Below, in pieces: positions 35,744 through 44,281 of a DNA stretch of 64,000 bases. The stretch is from contig NZ_CADIKC010000006.1 in assembly GCF_902859805.1 (NCBI RefSeq), positions 1-64,000 on the forward strand, read 5' to 3'. The first letter of the stretch is position 1. Each line of letters opens with the position of its first letter. Under the pieces are notes generated by a model that did no database searches, had not been told where the DNA came from, and saw nothing but the letters and a program-made list of their open reading frames with translations. The translations under genes were made by a program, and so were the position numbers. Source of the stretch: Paraburkholderia sediminicola (GTDB taxonomy: Bacteria > Pseudomonadota > Gammaproteobacteria > Burkholderiales > Burkholderiaceae).

Positions 35744-36637
35744 TCAGGGCTGGACAATCAGCTCGCCGGAGCGACCTGGAATTTCGCCCCACGTAACAGG
35801 GTACGATGGCAGCGTGCTGCGGTCTAGCGTGGCGTAGTAATCACCCATGGTCGCGAAGGTATGACCTTGCGCCCGCCAGCCTTCCAGCAGCTGTTCGAAA
35901 ATCGGTGCGAGCTTTTGTCCTTCGAGCTCCGCGTGCAGCGTGAACACCTGATCGTGCGGATTGTTTTCGGTGTGCTTCAACATCCATGCGGCGACGGTGT
36001 GCTCGTCGACCCCATCCACACCCAGCACTTCGTCGAGCGTCGGCAGCGTGGTGGGCATCTGCACGTGCGACAGTTGCCGGCCGTCGACCACCGGCAGATA
36101 CGGCGAGTGGCCGCGCCCGTCGGACGCGTAGTGCATGCCCCACGCGTCGATCTGCTCGAACGCATGCCCGTTCATCTGCCAGCCCGCTGCGCCGTGCGTG
36201 ACGGGCGGCGCGCCGAAGATCCCGACGAAGCGGTTGAAGCTCTTCTGCATCTGCTTCTCGGTCCAAGCCTGGTCTTGCGAACGCACGTTGTCCTGCCAGT
36301 ACACGTGGTCCCAGGTATGGATGCCGCATTCGAAACCGGCCTCGTGAATCGCGCGCATTTCCGCGGCGGTTTTCACGCCGATATCCGGACCCGGCAGCAA
36401 CACGCCGTACATCAATTGCTTGATGCCGTAGTGTTCGACCACCGAGGTACGCGACACCTTCTTCAGAAAACCCGGCCGCAACACGCGGCGCATCGCCCAA
36501 CCGGTGTGGTCGGGCCCGAGGCTGAAGAGGAAAGTGGCGCGCGCCTTGAAGCGGTCGAAGATGCGTGCGAGATTCGGCACGCCTTCGCGGGTGCCGCGCA
36601 GCGTGTCGACGTCGATCTTCAGGACGATACGAGCCAA
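35744..36637 (-). CDS. arnD: 4-deoxy-4-formamido-L-arabinose-phosphoundecaprenol deformylase ArnD
   Basis: This 297-residue polysaccharide-deacetylase-fold enzyme removes the formyl group from Ara4FN-phosphoundecaprenol. Metal and catalytic marks are KIDVDTLRGT near the N-terminus and HTWDHVYWQD. ArnD-typical segments are FLFSLGPDHTGWAMRRV and THGAAGWQMN. The start is TTG 36637, because the VLKIDVDT core begins at residue 5 and no ATG precedes it. It starts 10 bp after the upstream dehydrogenase gene and is last in the operon. Confidence 0.93.
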   Translation of the reverse strand: MARIVLKIDVDTLRGTREGVPNLARIFDRFKARATFLFSLGPDHTGWAMRRVLRPGFLKKVSRTSVVEHYGIKQLMYGVLLPGPDIGVKTAAEMRAIHEAGFECGIHTWDHVYWQDNVRSQDQAWTEKQMQKSFNRFVGIFGAPPVTHGAAGWQMNGHAFEQIDAWGMHYASDGRGHSPYLPVVDGRQLSHVQMPTTLPTLDEVLGVDGVDEHTVAAWMLKHTENNPHDQVFTLHAELEGQKLAPIFEQLLEGWRAQGHTFATMGDYYATLDRSTLPSYPVTWGEIPGRSGELIVQP

Positions 36638-36647
36638 GGATCAGGCC

Positions 36648-37694
36648 TTATTGTTGTTCGACGAGGGCGCGCGCTTCGGCGACGTGGCCGCGATACGCTT
36701 CGAAAATCTTGCGCAGCGCTTCGTCGAAGGTCGACTTCGGCGCCCAGCCGAGTTCCTGCATCGTGTTGTCGATCTTCGGCACGCGGTTCTGCACGTCCTG
36801 GTAGCCCGCACCGTAGTACGCGCCCGAGGACGTTTCGACCAGTTGCACCTTCTTGGCCAGTTCGGCGTATTCCGGGAATTCAGCGGCCAGCGTCAGCATC
36901 TTGTGCGCGAGCTCGCGCACCGAGAAGTTGTTGGTCGGGTTGCCGATGTTGTAGATCTTGCCCGTGGCGACGCCGTCCTTGTTCTCGATGATCTTCATCA
37001 GCGCGCCGATGCCGTCATCGATATCCGTGAACGCGCGCTTCTGGGCGCCGCCGTCCACGAGGCTGATGTTCTCGCCGCGCACGATGTGGCCGAGGAACTG
37101 CGTGACCACGCGCGAGCTGCCTTCCTTCGGCGTGTAGATCGAATCGAGGCCCGGGCCGATCCAGTTGAACGGACGGAACAGCGTGAAGTTCAGGCCTTCC
37201 ATGCCGTAACCCCAGATCACGCGGTCCATGAGCTGCTTGGAGCACGCGTAGATCCAGCGCGGCTTGTTAATCGGGCCGTACGACAGTTGCGACTCTTCCG
37301 GGTCGAACTGCTCGTCCGTGCACATGCCGTAGACCTCGGAGGTCGACGGGAACACGAGGTGCTTGCCGTATTTGACGGCCGAACGCACGATCGGCAGGTT
37401 CGCTTCGAAATCCAGCTCGAACACGCGCAACGGCTGCTTCACGTACGTGGCGGGCGTGGCGATCGCGACCAGCGGCAGGATCACATCGCACTTCTTGATG
37501 TGATATTCCACCCACTCCTTGTTGATCGTGATGTCGCCTTCGAAGAAGTGCATCCGCTCATGGTTGATCAGGTCACCCAGACGTTCGGTCTGCATGTCCA
37601 TCCCGAAGACTTCCCAATCGGTCGTTTCGAGAATGCGTTTGGACAGGTGATGGCCGATGAAGCCGTTCACACCCAGAATCAGGACTTTTTTCAT
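36648..37694 (-). CDS. arnA: UDP-glucuronate 4-keto decarboxylase (ArnA C-terminal half)
   Basis: This 348-residue SDR-type enzyme oxidises and decarboxylates UDP-glucuronate to UDP-Ara4O, the step done by the C-terminal half of E. coli ArnA. It shows MKKVLILGVNGFIGHHLSKR, FPSTSEVYG and the pair Tyr-x3-Lys in IYACSKQLMD, and the ArnA-specific RPFNWIGPGLDS. The start overlaps the stop of the formyltransferase gene by 4 bp (ATGA), so the two ArnA activities are coupled though not fused. An upstream frame to 37820 lies over that gene. Confidence 0.93.
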   Translation of the reverse strand: MKKVLILGVNGFIGHHLSKRILETTDWEVFGMDMQTERLGDLINHERMHFFEGDITINKEWVEYHIKKCDVILPLVAIATPATYVKQPLRVFELDFEANLPIVRSAVKYGKHLVFPSTSEVYGMCTDEQFDPEESQLSYGPINKPRWIYACSKQLMDRVIWGYGMEGLNFTLFRPFNWIGPGLDSIYTPKEGSSRVVTQFLGHIVRGENISLVDGGAQKRAFTDIDDGIGALMKIIENKDGVATGKIYNIGNPTNNFSVRELAHKMLTLAAEFPEYAELAKKVQLVETSSGAYYGAGYQDVQNRVPKIDNTMQELGWAPKSTFDEALRKIFEAYRGHVAEARALVEQQ

Positions 37695-38638
37695 GAGTAA
37701 CGGGGAGTTTCGAGGGGAGTTTGGATGAGCCGGGCGAATTCGGACGGGGTAACGACGGTTTCGCTGCCGTCGTACAGGTGCCGCAATTCGTGGATGGCGA
37801 TCGAGCGACCGTCGCCGCATATCGCAAAAACGGCATTATCGCTTACGTGCAGGCCCGGGGGCAAATCCGAGCGAAGCGCGCCGGGCGCAGCCAGGCGCGC
37901 ACGGGCGATGATGAAACGGCGGCCTTCCAGATCCGTAAACGCGCCGGGATAGGGCGGCGCGACCGCACGGACCAGGTTGTAGACCTGCTGAGCGGGTTGC
38001 GTCCAGTCGATCCGGCCGTCTTCAGGCTTGCGCCCGCCGTAATAGCTGCCGTGCGACAGATCGTTCGGCAGATGCGGCGCTTCGCCCGCCAGCAAAGCCG
38101 GAAGCACGCGCCACAGGGTTTGCTCGGCGGCTACCGTGACCTTGTCGAACACTTGCGCGGCGGTGTCGTCGGGCAGGATCGGCACCGGCGTTTGCGCGAT
38201 GATCGCGCCCGCGTCGGGCTTGGCGGCCATTTCGTGCAGCGTCGCGCCGGTTTCGGTTTCGCCGTGGATCACCGCCCAGTTAGTCGGCACGCGGCCGCGG
38301 TACTTCGGCAGGAGCGAGCCGTGCATGTTGTAAGCGCCCCGTGCGGCGAGCGCGAGCAGGTCGACCGGCAACATGTGGCGGTAGTAGAACGAGAAGATGA
38401 AGTCCGGGCGCGCGGCGCTCAACGCGGCGCGTAATTCCGGGCTCTTCGGATCGGCCGGCGTGACAACGGGAATGCCGTGCTCGGCCGCAACCGAGGCGAC
38501 GCTGCCGAACCAGATGTTTTCGGTCGGGTTGTCTTCATGCGTGACGACCAGCGCCACGTCGACGCCGCGTGCGAGCAGCACCTGCAGGCAGCGCACGCCG
38601 ACGTTGTGATACGCGAAAACGACGGCGCGCGGCTTCAT
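37691..38638 (-). CDS. arnA: UDP-Ara4N formyltransferase (ArnA N-terminal half)
   Basis: This 315-residue formyltransferase uses N10-formyltetrahydrofolate to form UDP-Ara4FN. Catalytic residues fit N104, H106 (NMHGSLLPKYRG) and D142 (AAKPDAGAI), equal to N102, H104 and D140 of E. coli ArnA. It is a separate gene here, unlike the fused ArnA of enterobacteria. ATGA overlaps with arnC upstream and the dehydrogenase downstream show tight coupling. Confidence 0.93.
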   Translation of the reverse strand: MKPRAVVFAYHNVGVRCLQVLLARGVDVALVVTHEDNPTENIWFGSVASVAAEHGIPVVTPADPKSPELRAALSAARPDFIFSFYYRHMLPVDLLALAARGAYNMHGSLLPKYRGRVPTNWAVIHGETETGATLHEMAAKPDAGAIIAQTPVPILPDDTAAQVFDKVTVAAEQTLWRVLPALLAGEAPHLPNDLSHGSYYGGRKPEDGRIDWTQPAQQVYNLVRAVAPPYPGAFTDLEGRRFIIARARLAAPGALRSDLPPGLHVSDNAVFAICGDGRSIAIHELRHLYDGSETVVTPSEFARLIQTPLETPRYS

Positions 38639-39678
38639 GAGTTCGGGTCCTGATCGATCAGCGGGGCGGCCTGGACGGCCTGCACGACCGCTTGACGCGG
38701 CGCTTCGGTCACGGTCGCGCCGTCGCGCTGCTCGAGAATCGTCTGCACCAGATAACGCGGGCGCGCACGCACCTGCTGATAAATCCGGCCGATGTATTCA
38801 CCCAGCAGGCCCAACGCGAAGATGATCACGCCGAGCAGGAAGAAGATGACGGCGAACAGCGTGAACACGCCTTGCACTTCCGCGCCGATGATGAAGCGGC
38901 GAATCAGCAGCAGCACGAACAGCGCCGCGGATCCGAGCGACAGGATCACGCCGATGAACGACAGCCATTGCAGCGGCACCACCGAGAAGCCGGTGACGAG
39001 GTCGAAATTCAAACGGATCAGCGAATACAGCGAGTACTTCGATTCGCCGGCAAAACGCTCTTCGTGCGCGACTTCGATCTCGACCGGATTCTGCGCGAAG
39101 GTGTAGGCGAGTGCCGGAATAAAGGTGTTGATTTCACCGCAGCGATTGATCGTGTCGATGATGTGCCGGCTGTACGCGCGCAGCATGCAGCCCTGGTCGG
39201 TCATCTTGATGCGCGTGATGCGCTCGCGCAGACGGTTCATTGCGCGCGAGGCCTTGCGGCGCCACAAGCTGTCCTGGCGTTGCAGACGGATCGTGCCGAC
39301 ATAGTCGTAGCCTTCACGCATCTTGCTGACCAGCTTGCCGATTTCTTCCGGCGGATTCTGCAGGTCGGCGTCGAGCGTGATGACGATCTCGCCGCGCGAT
39401 TGCTCGAAGCCCGCCAGAATCGCCATGTGCTGGCCGTAGTTGCCGTTCAGCAGGATCACGCGGGTCGTGTCGGGCCGGGCGCGGAACTGATCGGCGAGCA
39501 GCGCGGGGGATTTGTCGCGGCTGCCGTCGTTGATGAAGATCACTTCATAACCGGTGCCGAGCGCGTCGAGCGCCGGGTAGAGGCGCGCGAACAGCGCGGC
39601 CAGCCCGGCTTCCTCGTTGTACACCGGGATGATGATCGACACTTCCGGTGCGACGGCGCGATGTTCCGAATAACTCAT
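38635..39678 (-). CDS. arnC: undecaprenyl-phosphate Ara4FN transferase ArnC
   Basis: This 347-residue GT2 enzyme transfers Ara4FN to undecaprenyl phosphate at the inner membrane. The GT2 core shows VSIIIPVYNEE, FINDGSRDKS, and TLDADLQNPPEE with the DxD-like motif. Two membrane helices lie at about 235-300. The C-terminus has a Gln/Ala/Val-rich extension. It begins 7 bp behind arnB and overlaps the formyltransferase start. Confidence 0.94.
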   Translation of the reverse strand: MSYSEHRAVAPEVSIIIPVYNEEAGLAALFARLYPALDALGTGYEVIFINDGSRDKSPALLADQFRARPDTTRVILLNGNYGQHMAILAGFEQSRGEIVITLDADLQNPPEEIGKLVSKMREGYDYVGTIRLQRQDSLWRRKASRAMNRLRERITRIKMTDQGCMLRAYSRHIIDTINRCGEINTFIPALAYTFAQNPVEIEVAHEERFAGESKYSLYSLIRLNFDLVTGFSVVPLQWLSFIGVILSLGSAALFVLLLIRRFIIGAEVQGVFTLFAVIFFLLGVIIFALGLLGEYIGRIYQQVRARPRYLVQTILEQRDGATVTEAPRQAVVQAVQAAPLIDQDPNS

Positions 39679-39684
39679 TTCCGC

Positions 39685-40836
39685 TTATTTTCCGTATTGT
39701 TCGCAAATTTCATTGACCGCGCGGCAGACCCGCTCCACGTCGCTCTCGTTCATCAGCGTGAACAGCGGCAGCGTGACCGTGCTGGCGCCATAGCGCTCCG
39801 CGTGCGGGAACATGCCTTCCTTGAAGCCCTTCGCGCGGTACAGCGAGAACAGGTGGATCGCCGGGTAGTGCACGCCCGAACCGATGCCGCGTTCCTTCAA
39901 CTGGCCCATGAAGCCGGCGCGGTCGATCGAGAGTTTTTCGAGCGGCAGCGTGATCAGGAACATGTGCCAGTTGCTGTTTTCAAAATCCGCCAGCGGCAGG
40001 CCGACGCCCAGCCTGGCCGCCGCGCCGCCTTCGAAGCCCGCGAAGTACGCGCGCGCCAGTTTCTTGCGCTGCGCAATAAAGCGTTCGAGATGCGGCATCT
40101 GGCCCAAGCCGACGCGCGCGGCAACGTCCGTCAGGTTGTACTTGCCGCCCAGCAAGTCGCAGTCCATGCCGTCAAAGCCGGTGCGGGTGATGCCTTGCAG
40201 GCGGTACTTCTGCGCGAGGACGGCTTCTTCCTCATTGTTCAGCACCAGTGCGCCGCCTTCGATCGAAGTCAGATTCTTGTTCGCGTGGAAGCTGAACGAG
40301 ACGATATCGCCGAGTTTGCCGATGCGCTCGCCTTTCCATGTCGAGCCGAACGCCTGCGCGGCGTCTTCGATCACGCGCAGCTTGTGGGCGCGGGCAATCT
40401 CGTACAGCCGGTCCATGTCGACCGGCAGGCCTGACAGATACACCGGAATGATCGCCTTGGTGCGCGGCGTGATGGCCTTTTCCAGCAGATCCAGGTCGAT
40501 GTTGCGAGTCGCCGGGTCGATGTCGACGAACACCGGCGTCGCGCCAACCTCGTAGACCACATTGCTGGTCGCGACCCACGAGGCGGGGGTGGTGATGACT
40601 TCGTCGCCTTCACCCACGCCGGCGATGCGCAGGCCGATTTCGAGCGTCGCGGTGCCGGAATTGAACGTGCGCACCGGACGGCCGCCGCAGAACTCGGACA
40701 ACGCCGCTTCGAACTTCTGGTTCTGCGGGCCGGTGGTGATCCAACCGGAGCGGAGCACGTCGGCGACACCCTGAATCGTCTCTTCGTCGATCTCAGGTTT
40801 GACAAACGGCAAAAACGGGACTGTTGACTGGCTCAT
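39685..40836 (-). CDS. arnB: UDP-Ara4O aminotransferase ArnB
   Basis: This 383-residue PLP enzyme of the DegT/DnrJ group transfers an amino group from glutamate to UDP-Ara4O. PLP Lys187 lies in FHANKNLTSIEGG, equivalent to Lys188 of S. typhimurium/E. coli ArnB. Other marks are FNSGTATLEIGLR and VIEDAAQAFGS. ATG 40836 (MSQSTVPFLPF) fits family length. A 258-bp spacer separates it from the flippase gene upstream, so an own promoter is likely. Confidence 0.94.
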   Translation of the reverse strand: MSQSTVPFLPFVKPEIDEETIQGVADVLRSGWITTGPQNQKFEAALSEFCGGRPVRTFNSGTATLEIGLRIAGVGEGDEVITTPASWVATSNVVYEVGATPVFVDIDPATRNIDLDLLEKAITPRTKAIIPVYLSGLPVDMDRLYEIARAHKLRVIEDAAQAFGSTWKGERIGKLGDIVSFSFHANKNLTSIEGGALVLNNEEEAVLAQKYRLQGITRTGFDGMDCDLLGGKYNLTDVAARVGLGQMPHLERFIAQRKKLARAYFAGFEGGAAARLGVGLPLADFENSNWHMFLITLPLEKLSIDRAGFMGQLKERGIGSGVHYPAIHLFSLYRAKGFKEGMFPHAERYGASTVTLPLFTLMNESDVERVCRAVNEICEQYGK

Positions 40837-41094
40837 GAATGCTTCGCTCGATTGAAAGGGGCGCAACCCGAAGGGCGCGAAGTAGATCACAAACTACGCG
40901 CAAACCCAAGGCCACGACTAAAAAAGGGCGCAACCGCCAAGCTTACCGCGGCCAAGCTTACGTTTTACTTAGCCGGCGGCGGGGCCCGGCTTACCGCATC
41001 TTTTTCCGCCGGCATTTTCGCGACGCGTGCATCAGTGCCGCGCAATAAACGGTAATAAATCGTGCCCGGCACCGTGCTGCCGGGGCCGTGCCGT
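40837..41094. other. 258-bp spacer inside the Ara4N cluster
   Basis: Holds two direct copies of GCCAAGCTTAC at about 40936 and 40951 and a GC-rich hairpin AGCCGG/CCGGCT at about 40971-40991. No gene was seen. It may contain a promoter of arnB and an end of the arnT-arnE transcript. Confidence 0.5.
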
Positions 41095-41466
41095 CTAGCT
41101 GCGCGCCAGGACGACCACGCCGATCAGGATGACGCCGATCCCCACCAGCTTCTGTACCGACATCACTTCGCCGAATAGATACCACGCCGCGAACGCGTTG
41201 ACGACGTATCCGAGCGACAACATCGGATAGGCGATCGACACGTCCACCCGCGAGAGTCCTATCACCCATACGCCCACGCTGATCACATAACAGGCGAGCC
41301 CGCCGATGATCGGCGGTTGGGTCGCGAGGCGAAAGGCGATGGGCAGGATGTTCGCACGGGTGAATTCGAAGTGTCCAACGGCATTCGTTCCGGCTTTGAG
41401 CAGCAACTGCGCACCGGCGTTCAACGTGACGCCTGCGAGGATACAAAAGAGCGAAATCGGGTTCAT
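41095..41466 (-). CDS. small EamA/SMR-type membrane protein, ArnE/ArnF-like flippase
   Basis: This 123-residue protein has four membrane helices (NPISLFCILAGVTLNAGAQL, IIGGLACYVISVGVW, AYPMLSLGYVVNAFAAW, LVGIGVILIGVVVLA). In enterobacteria ArnE and ArnF form a pair that flips Ara4N-phosphoundecaprenol to the periplasm. Only one such gene is present here, so it may act as a homodimer. ATG 41466 is used; an in-frame extension overlaps the arnT end. It lies 25 bp behind arnT. Confidence 0.85.
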   Translation of the reverse strand: MNPISLFCILAGVTLNAGAQLLLKAGTNAVGHFEFTRANILPIAFRLATQPPIIGGLACYVISVGVWVIGLSRVDVSIAYPMLSLGYVVNAFAAWYLFGEVMSVQKLVGIGVILIGVVVLARS

Positions 41467-41491
41467 CGAACGGTCAGTTCCTGAGATGGGG

Positions 41492-43264
41492 TCATTGTTG
41501 TGGTTTTTCCACTGGCGCAGGTGCATCAGGCGCCGGTGTGTCTTGCGTCGCAGCGCCGGACGCGCCGGATGCGGGCGCGGCCACTGTCGCGGGCTTGGTC
41601 ACCACCACCCGGCGGGAATCGCGTGCGACCACCTGCATCGGCAGCCCCTCTTTGAGCAGCCTGTCGTAAGTCGACGGCGGGATCAGCGCGAGCGCATAGC
41701 GATCAGCCTTCCAGCGCTCGACCCACGCGTCGACCGTCGGCACCCATTTCTGCGGTTCGACGGATATGCCGAACGCCAGTTCGTCCGGATGTTCGACCAT
41801 GATCATCGTGTGGTCGACGTAGAACGGCATCGTATGGTCGAGCACGCCGACCGAGTAGAACGGCGTATCGGCTGGCAATTTCGCGATTTCGGCCTTGATC
41901 GCGGGCGCGAGCGGTGCGCCGGAACTCAGGCGGCCGAACACGTCGTGCCCCGTGCCTGCAATCGTGCCGAGCAGCAGCCACGCCGCGCCAAAGCTCGCGA
42001 CGGCGCCAAGCGTGCCGGCGCGGCTGCGGCGGTTCAGCCACAGCGCGAACAGCGTGACCACGAAGGCAACGCCGAGCGCTGCCAGCACCCAGCTGCGGTA
42101 TTCGACGTACAGCTCGGTCGGGTTGCGCGCGTTGCCGAAGCGCGCCATGAACAGCGCGGCAAACGCGGCCACGACGAGAAACAGCGCGTAGCCGGCCAGA
42201 TGGCGGCGCAACTGCTCACGCGTGACGAGCGGCAGGTACATGCCGATCACCAGGGCGATCGACGGCGCGATCGGTAGCGTGTACGAGAGCAGCTTGGAGT
42301 GCGATGCGCTGAAGAACAGAAAGATGAACGCGGTCCACACCAGCATCAGCGTGACCGGCGCGAAGCCGTTCGGCTGGCGCGGCAGGCGCCACGCATGACG
42401 CACGCTCTGGAAAGTCACCGACAACCACGGCAGGAAGCCGACCAGCAGCACCGGCACGAAATAGTAGAACGGCCCCGGGCGGTTCTGTTCGGGCGTCAGA
42501 TAGCGCTTGAACTGCTGAACGATGAAGAAGAAGTTCAGGAATTCCGGGTTGCGCTGCTGCACCAGCACGAACCACGGCGTGACGATCGCGAAGAACACAA
42601 TCAGGCCGCCGATCAGGTGCAGGCGCTTCCACACGGCCCAGTCGCGTGCGGCCAGGGTGTACAGCACCAGCACCGCGCCCGGCAGGATCACGCCGACGAG
42701 TCCCTTGGACAGCACTGCCAGCGCCATCGCCCCCCAGCACACCCACATCCATGCCCGCACGTTGGCCGTCGGCAGGTTGGGGCGCTGCGCCAGCAGCAGC
42801 GCGCAGAGCGTCAGCTCCATCCAGAACGACAGGCCCATGTCGAGCGTGTTGAAGTGGCCCATCAGGTTCCAGTACGGCGACGTGGCCAGCACGATCGCCG
42901 CGAACACGCCGGTCGCCGCATTGAACACACGCGCACCGGTGAAGCCGATCAGCAGCACGCCGGCAAAGCCCGTCAGCGCGGTGTAGAGCCGCGCCTGCCA
43001 TTCGCCGATACCGAACCACGCGAACGTGAGCGCGTTGAGCCAGGTTTGCAGCGGCGGCTTCTCAAAATACTTGTAGCCGTTGTAGCGCGGCGTGATCCAG
43101 TCGCCGGTGACGAACATTTCGCGCGCCATTTCGGCGTAGCGGCCTTCGTCGCTCGGCAGCAGATGCCGCCAGCCGAGCGGCACGAACCAGATCACGGCGA
43201 GGGCCAGCACCAGCAGCAGGATCGTGGTGCGATTGAGCGGTAGCCTCGTCGGCGTATCGTTCAT
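41492..43264 (-). CDS. arnT: Ara4N lipid A transferase ArnT
   Basis: This 590-residue GT83 membrane enzyme moves Ara4N from undecaprenyl phosphate to lipid A, giving resistance to cationic peptides and polymyxin. It has about 12 helices, catalytic Asp39-Glu40 in LLPSDEGRYAEMAREM, and KYFEKPPLQTWL. The periplasmic C-terminal domain is followed by an Ala/Pro/Glu-rich tail. ATG 43264 is chosen over TTG 43273 because AAAGG is spaced about 9 bp from it. It is first in the arn gene set. In Burkholderia Ara4N is known to be essential. Confidence 0.94.
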   Translation of the reverse strand: MNDTPTRLPLNRTTILLLVLALAVIWFVPLGWRHLLPSDEGRYAEMAREMFVTGDWITPRYNGYKYFEKPPLQTWLNALTFAWFGIGEWQARLYTALTGFAGVLLIGFTGARVFNAATGVFAAIVLATSPYWNLMGHFNTLDMGLSFWMELTLCALLLAQRPNLPTANVRAWMWVCWGAMALAVLSKGLVGVILPGAVLVLYTLAARDWAVWKRLHLIGGLIVFFAIVTPWFVLVQQRNPEFLNFFFIVQQFKRYLTPEQNRPGPFYYFVPVLLVGFLPWLSVTFQSVRHAWRLPRQPNGFAPVTLMLVWTAFIFLFFSASHSKLLSYTLPIAPSIALVIGMYLPLVTREQLRRHLAGYALFLVVAAFAALFMARFGNARNPTELYVEYRSWVLAALGVAFVVTLFALWLNRRSRAGTLGAVASFGAAWLLLGTIAGTGHDVFGRLSSGAPLAPAIKAEIAKLPADTPFYSVGVLDHTMPFYVDHTMIMVEHPDELAFGISVEPQKWVPTVDAWVERWKADRYALALIPPSTYDRLLKEGLPMQVVARDSRRVVVTKPATVAAPASGASGAATQDTPAPDAPAPVEKPQQ

Positions 43265-43475
43265 GAATTTCAACCTTTATGGCAACGCCGCGTGGGCAGC
43301 GAGGCAGTGTTATCTGAAAATGGCGATCGCCAGCATGGCGCCAATGGCGCGCAGTGTACGTTATCGGCCGTGGCGCGGCCAGGGCGCGCAGCCGGTTCCG
43401 TGATGCGCACACGGCGGCTGCCATGCCTCGCGGCCGGTGCCGGCACGTCAGGCAAACGCCGGCTGCCCGGCGCCA

Positions 43476-43850
43476 CTAGGCTTCGATCAGCAACGCGGCC
43501 GCGACCTTGCGGCCCTCGGCCATCAGAATGTTGTAGGTGCGGCAGGCGGCCTTGAAGTCCATCGTTTCGACGCCGATGCGTTTGGCGGTGAGCGCGGCCG
43601 TCAGGCGCGGATGGGGGAAGCGCAGGCGCTCACCGCTGCCGAATATGACCACTTCGGGCGCGGCGTCCACCAGCATGGCGAAGTGCTCGGCGCTCAGGTC
43701 TTCGAACGAGGAGACGGGCCAGGGGATGACCGGGGCTTCCGGCAGCAGGAGAATGCTGCCGGCGTGGCGCACCAGATTGATTTCGACATAGCCGGCGCCG
43801 TAACCGGTGACGGTGTTGAGGGCGCCGCTGGAATCCTGATGTAATTTCAA
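43476..43850 (-). CDS. DUF498 (Mth938-like) protein
   Basis: This 124-residue protein shows MKLHQDSSGALNTVTGYG and later EVVIFGSGERLRFP, both typical of the Mth938-like/DUF498 family; in eukaryotes relatives are NDUFAF3. The biochemical role in bacteria is unknown. The start is TTG 43850, since MKLHQD is the family start and no ATG is near. It lies upstream of arnT on the same strand with a 211-bp gap, so it is probably a separate transcript. Confidence 0.88.
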   Translation of the reverse strand: MKLHQDSSGALNTVTGYGAGYVEINLVRHAGSILLLPEAPVIPWPVSSFEDLSAEHFAMLVDAAPEVVIFGSGERLRFPHPRLTAALTAKRIGVETMDFKAACRTYNILMAEGRKVAAALLIEA

Positions 43851-44281
43851 ATTCGTTTTCCGAAGTCGTCGTGAGACATCATGCGTGTTGGCGGCCTGAC
43901 CTGGCAGAACGGAAGCAGGGCGGTTTGACGCGAGTGGGACACGCGAGTGGCACAGCGAGTGACACAGAAGCGGCCGAAAAGGCTTGCCGTTGCGGTTGGT
44001 GCATTGCGGAAGTCGGCCAAAATCCGCTAAATTATAACTTTTTAGCCGCCTTGCGGCGCCCCTCGCTCAAGTGCCACCTCATGTGCTGTCATAAGCCGCC
44101 CTGAGAGCACGGGCGCGGCCCATTGGCTACCTGCCCTGGTTCTGCCCGCATTTCGTCTGCTTTTCTCGTCTCTGACGGGCGCGCCGCGTCATAATTCCCC
44201 GTATCGGCGGACTTGGCCGGGTCCCGGTTTTTTCGCCCCCGCTTGTTTGCCCAAGCCCATCAACAGGATGAAGTGCCCGCC
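43851..44281. other. 431-bp gap between divergent DUF498 gene and alaA
   Basis: No gene was seen. A 13-bp tandem repeat lies at 43928-43965. The stretch TAAATTATAAC at about 44028 is AT-rich and may be part of a promoter for alaA, but no good -35 was found. Confidence 0.5.
43928..43965. repeat. 13-bp tandem repeat, three copies
   Basis: ACGCGAGTGGGAC, ACGCGAGTGGCAC and AGCGAGTGACAC are consecutive; the last copy is one base shorter. Intergenic, upstream of alaA. Confidence 0.8.

Noticed and set aside
38692..40434. 580-residue open frame antisense to arnC and arnB
   Set aside because: It crosses two well-recognised genes and lacks family motifs.
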